Shown here: one piece after another, positions 1-6,232 of the stretch | Layout: each line of letters opens with the position of its first letter | Position numbering within the stretch: the stretch's first letter is position 1 | NCBI GenBank assembly: GCA_949283445.1 | Contig: CASDTD010000080.1 | Location: 1 to 9,253, forward strand | From: an uncultured Coriobacteriia bacterium | GTDB taxonomy: Bacteria > Actinomycetota > Coriobacteriia > Coriobacteriales > QAMH01 | Length of the DNA: 9,253 nt | Direction: 5' to 3' | Position numbers and translations under genes: made by a program | Notes under the pieces: generated by a model | Told to the model about the DNA's origin: nothing | Databases searched by the model: none | The model's input: only the letters and a program-made list of their open reading frames with translations

Positions 1-654
1 GAAGCCGCCGAAGACCCGAAGGCCGAGGCTTACGCCATCTGCCACGACGTCTTCAACACGCACAAGCGCATCGTCTTCAACGGGGATGGCTACAGTGACG
101 AGTGGCCCGAAGAGGCGGCGCGCCGCGGGCTTGCCAACAACAAGACGACGCCGGATGCGCTGGCTGCCTATCAGGACCCGAAGGTCATCGCCCTCATGGA
201 GGACTTCGGTGTGCTGTCGTCGGTGGAAATGGGCGCCCGCTACGAAGTCGAGATGGATCACTACGCCAAGATCATCAACATCGAGGCGCTGACCATGATT
301 GACATGGCGAGCCAATCTATTCTGCCGGCGGTGCTCGAGTACAGCGGTGACGTGGCCGACACGGCAGCGTCGAAGAAGGCCGTTTCCGACGCCATCGACA
401 TTTCCACGGAAACGACGCTGCTCGAGAAGCTGTCTGCGGGCGCTGCTGGCATTTCCGCCGGCATCCAGGCGCTGGATACGGCGCGCAAGAGCGCGGCGGC
501 GCAGCCCAACCCCACGGAGGCGGCGTTCGCGTTCCGCGATGAGGTGCTGCCTGCTATGGACACGCTGCGCAAGGCCGCAGACGAGATGGAGCTCATCGTC
601 GGCAAGGACTACTGGCCCTTCCCGACCTACAACGACATGCTGTTCTACGTGTAG
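1..654 (+). CDS. glnN: Type III glutamine synthetase, C-terminal part (5' end outside window)
   Basis: Only the last 217 residues are present; the reading frame is open from base 1 and ends with TAG at 652-654. GSIII makes glutamine from glutamate, ammonia and ATP in the cytoplasm and is normally about 700 residues, so roughly the last third is visible. Recognisable GSIII blocks are the stretch around NGDGYSDEWPEEAARRG (residues 27-43), the MEDFGVLSSVEMGARYE block (66-82), KIINIEALTMIDMASQSILP (90-109) and the terminal YWPFPTYNDMLFYV. The ATP-grasping and metal-binding core lies upstream of the window and cannot be checked. A strong terminator follows 23 bases after the stop, so this gene ends its transcript. 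Family assignment is by recalled motifs; type III rather than type I is favoured because types I and II lack this C-terminal block. Confidence 0.9.
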   Translation, partial: EAAEDPKAEAYAICHDVFNTHKRIVFNGDGYSDEWPEEAARRGLANNKTTPDALAAYQDPKVIALMEDFGVLSSVEMGARYEVEMDHYAKIINIEALTMIDMASQSILPAVLEYSGDVADTAASKKAVSDAIDISTETTLLEKLSAGAAGISAGIQALDTARKSAAAQPNPTEAAFAFRDEVLPAMDTLRKAADEMELIVGKDYWPFPTYNDMLFYV

Positions 655-677
655 GAGTTCAAGAACGCACACGTTAG

Positions 678-711
678 AAGGAGGCTCGCCGGTACGCCGG
701 CGGGCCTCCTT
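678..711 (+). terminator. Intrinsic terminator of the glutamine synthetase gene
   Basis: A 15-bp stem (678-692 with 697-711, one G-T wobble) closes a TACG loop and is followed by a short T-containing tail. The arms are rich in AGGAGGC/GCCTCCT and CGCCGG/CCGGCG. The T tract is weak, but the stem is very strong and lies just after the stop codon. Confidence 0.8.
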
Positions 712-741
712 TGCTGTGGGGCGAGCCCGCCAAAAACAAGC

Positions 742-782
742 GAGTTGGAGAGCAGGTTGCAAGGCGATTTGCTCTCCAACTC
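742..782. repeat. Hairpin repeat, copy 1
   Basis: A perfect 13-bp inverted repeat (GAGTTGGAGAGCA at 742-754, its complement at 770-782) encloses a 15-base loop. It is followed by TTTCTTCT, so on the plus strand it also resembles a weak terminator. It lies exactly 73 bp before a second, diverged copy with the same arm spacing. Confidence 0.75.
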
Positions 783-815
783 TTTCTTCTGTGGTCTGTT
801 TGACCGTATGAGGCG

Positions 816-854
816 AGTCGGAGAGCATTTTCATACGCGAGATGCTCTCCAATT
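816..854. repeat. Hairpin repeat, copy 2
   Basis: A 9-bp perfect core (GGAGAGCAT at 820-828, ATGCTCTCC at 842-850) can extend outward by three more pairs across one mismatch. Aligned without gaps to copy 1 over 43 bases (740-782 with 813-855), 32 bases agree, and the differences fall mostly in the loop. A T-rich TGTCTGTTTTCT follows. An overlapping 7-bp pair (CGTATGA 805-811, TCATACG 831-837) could form an alternative fold. Confidence 0.7.
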
Positions 855-938
855 GTCTGTTTTCTGGCACAGCAGGGGAGCGCTTGCGGAGTGTGCGACA
901 CTGCAGGCTACGAGACACTTCCAGTGCGATGCAATCAT

Positions 939-971
939 CGCGCTGGATGCCCCGATTACGCGCTGGATGCC
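939..971. repeat. 13-bp direct repeat, 20-bp period, upstream of glmM
   Basis: CGCGCTGGATGCC occurs at 939-951 and again at 959-971. The 20-bp period is close to two helical turns and the pair lies 40-70 bp upstream of the TACAAT box. This is the layout expected of paired sites for a DNA-binding protein, but no regulator is identified and it may be a chance duplication. Confidence 0.5.
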
Positions 972-1010
972 GAGATGCTTCTCAAATGCCGTCCAGTTCG
1001 CCTCATGCGC

Positions 1011-1016
1011 TACAAT
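1011..1016 (+). promoter_or_regulatory. Possible -10 box of glmM promoter
   Basis: TACAAT matches the TATAAT consensus at five of six positions and lies 44 bases before the glmM start. No good TTGACA-like box is found 16-18 bp upstream, so the promoter would be weak or activator-dependent. A similar TACAAT precedes the glutamate-cysteine ligase gene at 7552. Confidence 0.35.
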
Positions 1017-1059
1017 ACTGCGGATACCTATTTACCGATACATGCAGGGGAGACGAGAC

Positions 1060-2385
1060 ATGACCCGTTTGTTCGGAACTGATGGCGTGCGCGGTGTGGC
1101 CGGCACGGAGCTCGACCGTGATTTGGCGGTCGCCTTGGGGAGGGCGGCGGTGCGCAAGCTCGGGTCGAGGATTCTCATCGGGCGTGACAGCCGTGTGTCC
1201 GGGCCTATGTTGGAAGACGCGCTCGTGGCCGGCATTCGCGCGGAAGGCGGCGTGCCGGTCGTGACGGGCGTCATCCCGACACCGGCCATCGCGCTGCTCA
1301 CGCGCGAGACAGATGCCGAGGCGGGCATCGTCATTTCCGCAAGCCACAACCCACCCGAGTACAACGGCATCAAGTTCTTCGATGGCGATGGCTACAAGCT
1401 GCCCGATGCGGTCGAAGACGAGATGCAGGCGATTGTCGAGCAGCTTCGTGGCGAAGACGTGCCCGCTCCTGAGCCTGCCGAGGTTATGGAAGACGCTTCC
1501 GAGCGCTATATCGCGCATGCCGTGCAGACGGTGCGCTCGCAAGGTGTCGATTTCGCCGGCATCAAGGTCGCGCTCGACTGCGCGCATGGTGCTGCCTGCG
1601 CGACGACGCCCGCAGCGCTCGAGCAGCTGGGGGCAGAAGTCGTCGCCATCAACACGGACCCGGACGGCGCCCAGATCAACGTCGGCTGCGGCTCGACGCA
1701 CCTGGAGCAGGCTGCTGCGCTCATGCGCGAGGTTGGCGCGGATATCGCGCTCGCGCATGACGGCGACGCCGACCGCCTGCTTGCCATCGCACCGGACGGG
1801 GCGGTTGTCGACGGGGATTACATCCTCGCTATCTGCGCGTGCGAGCTCAAGAAACGCGGTGAGCTCGCGGCCAACGCCGTCGTGGGCACGGTCATGGCGA
1901 ATCTGGGTTTCCAGCTTGCCATGCAACGCGAGGGCATCGACGTCGTGAGCACAAAGGTCGGCGACCGTTACGTGCTCGAGCAGATGCGCGAGATGGGCGC
2001 GGCTATCGGAGGCGAGCAATCCGGCCATATCATCTTCCTCGAGCACAACTCAACCGGAGATGGGCTGGTCACGGCGCTGCAGCTGCTGGCTGTCATGGCC
2101 AAGACCGGTAAGCCGCTCGTCGAGCTCATGCAGGTCATGAACAAGTTCCCGCAAGCGCTCGTCAACGTGAGCGTGACCGACAAGGGGCTGTACGCGGGCA
2201 ATGAGGCCATCGCCGCGGCAGAAGCTGCGGTCGAGGGCGAGCTGGGCGACGAAGGTCGCCTGCTCGTGCGTCCCAGCGGCACCGAGCCGCTCATCCGCGT
2301 CATGGTCGAGGCACGTACGCAGGAGCAGGCGGATGCTTGTGCGCGGCGCGTGGCAGATGTCGTCGCGGCAGAAATCGGAGCGTGA
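1060..2385 (+). CDS. glmM: Phosphoglucosamine mutase
   Basis: GlmM interconverts glucosamine-6-phosphate and glucosamine-1-phosphate, the step before UDP-GlcNAc synthesis for peptidoglycan. The 441-residue product has the full family length (about 445). It begins MTRLFGTDGVRG, the typical GlmM N-terminus. The phosphoserine loop ISASHNPPEYNGIKFF is at residues 92-107, with the catalytic serine expected at Ser95. The metal loop DGDADR is at 234-239, the sugar loop GGEQSGH at 317-323 and the phosphate-binding RPSGTEP at 404-410. The ATG at 1060 is chosen because AGGGGAG lies 6-13 bases upstream and the family N-terminus starts there, although the frame stays open further back. GlmM is favoured over phosphomannomutase by the FGTDGVRG start and GGEQSGH loop. 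It is transcribed alone here, ending at the terminator near 2439-2472. Confidence 0.96.
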   Translation: MTRLFGTDGVRGVAGTELDRDLAVALGRAAVRKLGSRILIGRDSRVSGPMLEDALVAGIRAEGGVPVVTGVIPTPAIALLTRETDAEAGIVISASHNPPEYNGIKFFDGDGYKLPDAVEDEMQAIVEQLRGEDVPAPEPAEVMEDASERYIAHAVQTVRSQGVDFAGIKVALDCAHGAACATTPAALEQLGAEVVAINTDPDGAQINVGCGSTHLEQAAALMREVGADIALAHDGDADRLLAIAPDGAVVDGDYILAICACELKKRGELAANAVVGTVMANLGFQLAMQREGIDVVSTKVGDRYVLEQMREMGAAIGGEQSGHIIFLEHNSTGDGLVTALQLLAVMAKTGKPLVELMQVMNKFPQALVNVSVTDKGLYAGNEAIAAAEAAVEGELGDEGRLLVRPSGTEPLIRVMVEARTQEQADACARRVADVVAAEIGA

Positions 2386-2438
2386 GGGGACAGCGGCGCT
2401 TTTCCGCTCGACGCGTCAAGACGGAGAATCTGCAGTTT

Positions 2439-2472
2439 CGCGCTTATTCGGACGTGAATTAAGCGCGTTTTT
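2439..2472 (+). terminator. Intrinsic terminator of glmM
   Basis: An 8-bp stem CGCGCTTA (2439-2446) with TAAGCGCG (2460-2467) extends by three more pairs across a one-base bulge around a 6-base loop, and is followed directly by TTTTT (2468-2472). An outer TCTGCA/TGCAGA pair (2429-2434 with 2472-2477) could flank it. The T tract is on the plus strand only, so it serves glmM; I see no clear terminator for the converging lysR. Confidence 0.88.
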
Positions 2473-2526
2473 GCAGACTCTTCGTTTGTGTGCTGTCCGG
2501 GGGCGTGCTGTCTGGGCGCGCATCCT

Positions 2527-3453
2527 TCACAGCAGGCGCGCGGACTCGCCATGGTTTTCTTCGATTACCTGACGCAGTTCAGCGAGATAGGTTTCCATGA
2601 GCTCGCTGGGCTTTCGGTCTGCACGTACGAGGTACCCCACGGTCATCGTGACGTCGGTGTGCAGGGGTATGGAGACGATGCCGCTTTGCATCTCGGGCGT
2701 GAGCATGCCGGTCGAAAACGTCCAGCCGTCGAAGTCTGTGAGCAGGCTCGTGAGTGTCGCGCGGTCGGAGATGTGGATGTTTTTAGCGTGCGGAATCTGG
2801 TTCAGCGGTTCTTCGGAAAAGTAGAATGAATTCGTCGTTCCCTGCTCGAAGGAGTAGCGTGGGAACGAGACAAGCTCTTCGGGTTCGATGAGCGTCTTGC
2901 CCGCCAGCGGGTGCTCCTCGCCCACGAACACGTGCACAGGTGCTTCGAACAGCGGCGTGAACTCCAGATTCCCGTCGTCGAATGCCTTGCGCAACACGCG
3001 GGCGTTGTCGTCGTTTATGTAAAGCACACCCACGTCGCTTCTGAAATCGCGCACATCTTCGATGATTTCGTGCGTGGCCGTCTCGCGCATGATGAATTCG
3101 TACTCTTCGGCAGCGCAGCGTTCCGCGACGTTGATGAACGCGCGCACGGAAAACGCGTAGTGCTGCGCGGATACGGCCAGGCGGGCGCTGGACGTTGCCC
3201 TTCGCGTGAAGCGGTGTTCCAGCATGTCGGCCTGCTCGATGACTTGCCGGGCGTAGGCTAAAAGCTCGGTGCCCTCGTTGGTGAGGGTGACGCCGCGGTT
3301 CGAGCGCGTGAAGATGGTTATGCCGAACTCCTTTTCCAGGTCGCGCACGGCAATCGACAGATTGGATTGCGAAGCGTAGATGCTGTTTGCCGCAGCGCTG
3401 ATCGAGCCGCTTTCGGCAATGGCGATCAGGTAGCGCAGCTGCTGCAGGGTCAT
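2527..3453 (-). CDS. LysR-type transcriptional regulator
   Basis: This 308-residue protein has the usual length and two-part build of LysR regulators. The N-terminal winged HTH spans residues 1-60 (MTLQQLRYLIAIAESGSISA, then ASQSNLSIAVRDLEKEFG as recognition region), followed by the linker helix (about 61-88). A periplasmic-binding-like effector domain begins near LAVSAQHYAFSVRAF (92-106) and runs to the end. LysR proteins usually act as tetramers that bind near -65 and -35 of the target promoter and respond to a small ligand, often from the pathway they control. The ATG at 3453 is chosen because AAAGGAAG precedes it at the right distance and LysR N-termini start this way; the frame stays open 21 codons further upstream. 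It is divergent from the CoA-ligase operon, the classic regulator-target arrangement, and its effector domain is closely related to the protein encoded at 5280-5939. Ligand unknown. Confidence 0.93.
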   Translation of the reverse strand: MTLQQLRYLIAIAESGSISAAANSIYASQSNLSIAVRDLEKEFGITIFTRSNRGVTLTNEGTELLAYARQVIEQADMLEHRFTRRATSSARLAVSAQHYAFSVRAFINVAERCAAEEYEFIMRETATHEIIEDVRDFRSDVGVLYINDDNARVLRKAFDDGNLEFTPLFEAPVHVFVGEEHPLAGKTLIEPEELVSFPRYSFEQGTTNSFYFSEEPLNQIPHAKNIHISDRATLTSLLTDFDGWTFSTGMLTPEMQSGIVSIPLHTDVTMTVGYLVRADRKPSELMETYLAELRQVIEENHGESARLL

Positions 3454-3478
3454 GCTCTTCCTTTCATTAACGCGCGAC

Positions 3479-3642
3479 GTGCGAATCTGGGGAGTGCGTC
3501 GCTCGATGTTCCACACCCGCTCTTACGGCCTTCGCAATCAGCGCGAAGGCGATCGCTTCGCGAAATCGCTTGTTTCGCGCTTTCGATTGCTTGTCCGCAA
3601 GAGCTGCTCCACTTACCTCGCGAGCACGCCCCAGATTCGCAC
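3479..3642. repeat. 164-bp palindromic element with 19-bp terminal inverted repeats
   Basis: The ends are GTGCGAATCTGGGG (3479-3492) and its exact complement (3629-3642), extended by GTGC/GCAC after one mismatch, giving 18 of 19 paired bases. Symmetry continues inward: GCTCTTACGG (3519-3528) with CCGCAAGAGC (3595-3604), GCAATC (3534-3539) with GATTGC (3585-3590), AGCGCGAA (3540-3547) with TTCGCGCT (3574-3581), and a central TTCGCGAA (3557-3564). The centre of that octamer equals the centre of the outer ends (3560.5). It could be a mobile palindromic repeat (MITE- or REP-like), a giant hairpin in the lysR leader, or a decayed insertion. Its right end is flanked by AC and its left end by AC, too short to call a target duplication. 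Confidence 0.8.
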
Positions 3643-3686
3643 ACACCATGTTTTATGTAACAGGGTCTATCGGAGTGTGCTCACAG

Positions 3687-3792
3687 TATTTCACAAATGC
3701 CTATTGCCACGCTATCTAAAACGTCAATATCAACGCATAAAAAGATAGCATTGCCATCGGGCTTTTCAATAATAGCGTGGCATGGTGAAATA
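3687..3792. promoter_or_regulatory. Nested inverted repeats, likely LysR operator region
   Basis: Outer arms TATTTCAC (3687-3694) and GTGAAATA (3785-3792) and inner arms TGCCACGCTAT (3705-3715) and ATAGCGTGGCA (3772-3782) are exact complements. A third pair, GCTATCT (3711-3717) with AGATAGC (3743-3749), shares bases with the inner arm, so two folds or two binding geometries compete. TAT-N11-ATA (3713-3729) fits the LysR T-N11-A box and lies about 60 bp before the expected transcription start of the ligase. Binding is inferred, not shown. Confidence 0.55.
3768..3773 (+). promoter_or_regulatory. Possible -10 box of the CoA-ligase promoter
   Basis: AATAAT matches TATAAT at five of six positions. 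No -35-like hexamer lies 16-18 bp upstream, which would suit an activator-dependent LysR-target promoter. The predicted start near 3780 would fall inside the right arm of the inner inverted repeat and leave a leader of about 87 bases. Confidence 0.3.
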
Positions 3793-3866
3793 AGACGCGA
3801 CTGAAAACGGCATACGTGCGCCTGCAAGACTCGGCCATGGCGCACGGTGCGGAAAGGATAGGCGAG

Positions 3867-5261
3867 ATGGCGAAAAAGGACATACCCTACGACCAGAAGT
3901 ACTACGATCCGGAACTCGAGTGCCTGCCGCGCGAGGAGCTGGAGAAGCTGCAGCTTGAGCGCCTGAACGAGGAGCTGAAGTTCGCGTACGAGAACAGCCC
4001 CTACTACAAGCGCGCGTGGGACGAGGCAGGCGTGGAGCCGCACGTCGACACGCTCGAGGACTTCCAGAAGTTCCCGTTCATCGACAAGCAGACCGAGCGC
4101 GACACGCAGGGCGTCGGGTCGTTCTTCGGCGAGCTGTGCTGCGTGCCGGAAGACGACGTCGTCTACATGGCCACCTCTTCGGGCTCCACGGGCGTGCCCA
4201 CGATGAGCCCGTTCACCCAGAAGGACTTCGACGACTTCATGGACGCGGAATCGCGCCTGTTTTGGCAGGCGGGCATGCGCCCGAACGACCGCTATCTGCA
4301 CGGCATGAACTTCGCGCTGTACGTGGGCGGTCCGTGCGTCATCGGCGCGCAGAACCTGGGCGCGTTGGGCATCTGGGTGGGCGCCGTGCCGTCCGACCGC
4401 CTGCTGTGGGCGATGAAGCACTACCAGCCCACACACATGTGGTCGTCGCCGTCGTACGCGTGGCTGTTGGGCCAGAAGGCCATCGAGAAAGGCTATGACC
4501 CCAAGAAAGACTTCCCCAACCTGCGCACCATCATCATCTCCGGCGAGCCGGGCGGTTCCATCGAGACGACGCGCCAGGCCATCGAGGACATCTGGGACGC
4601 GAGCGTATACGACTTCTTCGGCTTGTCCGATATCTACGGCGCGTGCGCGGGCATGTGCGAATACAAAGACGGCCTGCACCTGATTGAAGACCAGATTATG
4701 GTCGAGACCATCGACCCGGTGACCGGTGAGGTGCTCGAGCCGGGCGAGAAAGGCGAAATTGTCTACACGACGCTGCTCAAGCACGCCCGCCCCATGATCC
4801 GCTTCCGCTCCGGCGACATCGGCTACGTTGACAACACGCCGTGCGAATGCGGGCGCACCACGTCGCGCATCCACATCCTGGGCCGCAAGGACGAGATGTT
4901 CATCGTCAGCGCCGTCAACGTGTTCCCGTCCGACATCGAATACGTCGTGCGCAACGAGAAGGGCCTGACCGGCGAATACCGCATCCGCGTCTACGACGAG
5001 AACTACTCGACCAAGTACGAGGTCTCCGTCGAGCGCGCCTACGGCTCCGAAGAGGCGTTCGACGAGATTTCCAAGCGCGTGGAAAAGGCGCTCAAGGCCC
5101 ATTGCGGCGTGCGTCCCGCTAAGGTCTTGGTCTACGATACCGACAAACTCGGCGTTTCCGCAGAGCACAAGGCCAAGCGCTTCATCGACGAACGCACCTC
5201 CACCGACGAGGCCAAGGCCATCGAGCACAAGTTCGAGGCCGAGCACGAGAAGCAGAATTAG
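3867..5261 (+). CDS. Phenylacetate-CoA-ligase-like (PaaK family) AMP-forming ligase
   Basis: The 464-residue protein belongs to the adenylate-forming superfamily and is closest in style to PaaK/COG1541, which activates a carboxylic acid with ATP and then loads it on CoA. Visible motifs in order are the phosphate loop ATSSGSTGVPT (102-112), ISGEPGG (224-230), the adenine-site motif YDFFGLSDIYG (248-258), FRSGDIG (313-319, the usual RTGD aspartate), a CECG pair (326-329) and the hinge GRKDEMFIVSAVNVFPSDIE (339-358). The likely adenylation lysine sits in HKAKRFIDER (434-443). The length agrees with PaaK (about 430-440) plus a charged C-terminal tail. The ATG at 3867 has AAAGGA eight bases upstream; an in-frame start at 3816 lacks a ribosome site. 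Eighteen bases downstream, in the same frame, starts an HTH-less LysR sensor domain. Substrate is not determined: an aryl acid such as phenylacetate is only a guess, and the family also includes coenzyme F390 synthetase-like enzymes. Confidence 0.88.
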   Translation: MAKKDIPYDQKYYDPELECLPREELEKLQLERLNEELKFAYENSPYYKRAWDEAGVEPHVDTLEDFQKFPFIDKQTERDTQGVGSFFGELCCVPEDDVVYMATSSGSTGVPTMSPFTQKDFDDFMDAESRLFWQAGMRPNDRYLHGMNFALYVGGPCVIGAQNLGALGIWVGAVPSDRLLWAMKHYQPTHMWSSPSYAWLLGQKAIEKGYDPKKDFPNLRTIIISGEPGGSIETTRQAIEDIWDASVYDFFGLSDIYGACAGMCEYKDGLHLIEDQIMVETIDPVTGEVLEPGEKGEIVYTTLLKHARPMIRFRSGDIGYVDNTPCECGRTTSRIHILGRKDEMFIVSAVNVFPSDIEYVVRNEKGLTGEYRIRVYDENYSTKYEVSVERAYGSEEAFDEISKRVEKALKAHCGVRPAKVLVYDTDKLGVSAEHKAKRFIDERTSTDEAKAIEHKFEAEHEKQN

Positions 5262-5279
5262 AGGGGTAGGGAAGACGTC

Positions 5280-5939
5280 ATGGTACATAAGACCTTCGCC
5301 GTTTCGGGCCAGCATTACCTGTTCACCGTCCAGGCCTTCGCGCACACTATCCTGTCCGCCGGGGGAGACGAATACGAGTACGCGCTGCGTGACCGCACGC
5401 TCAAGGGCGTCATCGACGACGTGGCAAGCGGGGAAAGCGCCCTGGGCGTCATCTTCGAGAGCACGCAGACCGAGGACGAGATCAACGTCGCGCTCGATGA
5501 GGCCGGCCTCGCGTTCAATCAGCTCGTCGAGTCCACGCCGCGCGTCGCGCTGCCCGCGGCGAGCCACCCGCTCGTGAACGCCAAGAGCCTCACGATCGAG
5601 GACCTCGCGGATTACCCGTACGTCTACTTCGAGCAGGAAGACGACGCGCCGGCCACGTTTGCCGAAGAGGCGCTCGCGTCGCACCCGCGCGCGAAGAAAA
5701 TCGCGATGACCGACCGCGCCTCGCTTTCCGAGCTCATCTGCGCGATGAACGGCTACACCATCACGAGCGGCATCCTCGTCGGCATTTCCGACGGCTCGCT
5801 TCTGGCGACGGTGCCGCTGGAAACCGACGTGCGCCTGAAGCTGGGCTACGTCACGCGCGCCGGCGAAGAGCTCGAGGGGCTTGCCGCGAAGTTCGTGCAG
5901 CTGCTCGAGCGCAACTTGGAGCGCTACGCACAGTTGTAG
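5280..5939 (+). CDS. Stand-alone LysR-type effector (ligand-binding) domain without HTH
   Basis: This 219-residue protein matches the sensor half of the divergent LysR regulator block by block: AVSGQHYLFTVQAF (7-20) against AVSAQHYAFSVRAF, HPLVNAKSLTIEDLADYPYV (96-115) against the HPLAGK...FPRYSFEQ region, MTDRASLSELI (143-153) against ISDRATLTSLL, and VPLETDVRLKLGYVTRA (178-194) against IPLHTDVTMTVGYLVRA. The whole DNA-binding domain and linker helix (about 90 residues) are absent; the protein starts just before the first strand of the effector fold. The start is firm: the upstream frame is closed by the ligase stop TAG seven codons earlier, and GGGAAG precedes the ATG. No signal peptide is visible, so a cytoplasmic protein is expected. 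Co-transcription with the ligase is very likely. Possible roles are ligand sink, heteromeric partner of LysR, or an allosteric subunit of the ligase; all are inference. Confidence 0.87.
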   Translation: MVHKTFAVSGQHYLFTVQAFAHTILSAGGDEYEYALRDRTLKGVIDDVASGESALGVIFESTQTEDEINVALDEAGLAFNQLVESTPRVALPAASHPLVNAKSLTIEDLADYPYVYFEQEDDAPATFAEEALASHPRAKKIAMTDRASLSELICAMNGYTITSGILVGISDGSLLATVPLETDVRLKLGYVTRAGEELEGLAAKFVQLLERNLERYAQL

Positions 5940-6019
5940 ACAGCGGCGCGGAGCGCCGAGACGAAAAGGCGGCACTTTTCGCATGCGGGGTTTGCGGTTC
6001 TGTGGTCAAGAACACGTGT

Positions 6020-6052
6020 GGGGGCAGCCGGCGATGGCGCCGGCGCGCCCCC
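6020..6052 (+). terminator. Likely terminator of the CoA-ligase operon
   Basis: GGGGGC (6020-6025) and GCCGGCG (6027-6033) pair with CGCCGGC (6038-6044) and GCCCCC (6047-6052) around an ATGG loop, giving 13 G-C pairs with a small internal bulge. The tail GCTTGCGTTTCT is only moderately T-rich, so efficiency is uncertain. It lies 80 bases after the sensor-domain stop. Confidence 0.6.
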
Positions 6053-6089
6053 GCTTGCGTTTCTGGTCACTTTCCGGCCGAAACTTTGA

Positions 6090-6126
6090 GCTGGGGCACC
6101 TGAGCAGGCGCAAGCGGTACCCCAGC
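6090..6126. repeat. Inverted repeat (hairpin) of unknown role
   Basis: GCTGGGGCACC (6090-6100) pairs with GGTACCCCAGC (6116-6126) at 10 of 11 positions around a 15-base loop. No T tract follows, so it is not a good terminator. It may be an RNA structure or a protein site. Confidence 0.5.
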
Positions 6127-6232
6127 GTGTATTCTCGTCCTGGGGTCTTCGCCAGCTCCCGGCGTATCGGTGTCGTCAGCGTGCCGGTCATGTTCGCGTG
6201 GGGTGTGCGACGACTGCATTGGGAAGCGCATT

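Larger units (their letters stand above)
712..1059. other. Gene-free stretch between glutamine synthetase terminator and glmM
   Basis: About 350 bases without a convincing gene. The frame of glmM stays open back to an upstream ATG-less start near 745, but nothing there resembles GlmM and no ribosome site supports it. The stretch holds two related hairpins (742-782 and 816-854), a 13-bp direct repeat (939-951 and 959-971) and a TACAAT box at 1011-1016, all listed separately. It could be a long regulated leader of glmM or contain a small RNA; the sequence alone does not decide this. Confidence 0.6.
3454..3866. other. Divergent control region between lysR and the CoA-ligase operon
   Basis: No gene is supported here; the short open frames run through palindromic sequence. 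The lysR-proximal half is a GC-rich 164-bp palindrome (3479-3642). The ligase-proximal half (about 3645-3800) is strikingly AT-rich for this window and holds nested inverted repeats and promoter-like boxes. Divergent LysR regions normally hold the regulator's binding sites, and that is the most likely role. Confidence 0.75.

Noticed and set aside
745..1059. N-terminal extension of GlmM by 105 residues
   Set aside because: The extension crosses two hairpins and repeats, has no GlmM similarity, and the ATG at 1060 has a good ribosome site and the family N-terminus.
1003..2046. Minus-strand open frame of 347 codons opposite glmM
   Set aside because: Shadow of glmM, composition typical of antisense GC-rich frames, no recognisable domain.
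2498..2550. GTGCTGTC direct repeat and GCGCGC inverted repeat as a lysR terminator
   Set aside because: The stem is only about 6 bp with a long loop and no T tract on the minus strand, so a terminator call is not supported.
3450..3748. Small open frames inside the lysR-ligase intergenic region
   Set aside because: They run through the 164-bp palindrome, which yields open frames on both strands by composition; none has a ribosome site or recognisable product.
3681..5984. Minus-strand open frame of 767 codons opposite the CoA ligase and sensor gene
   Set aside because: It is the antisense shadow of two well-supported genes in GC-rich DNA; its translation is low-complexity (V/L/R/H/A) with no motif, and it also crosses the divergent promoter.
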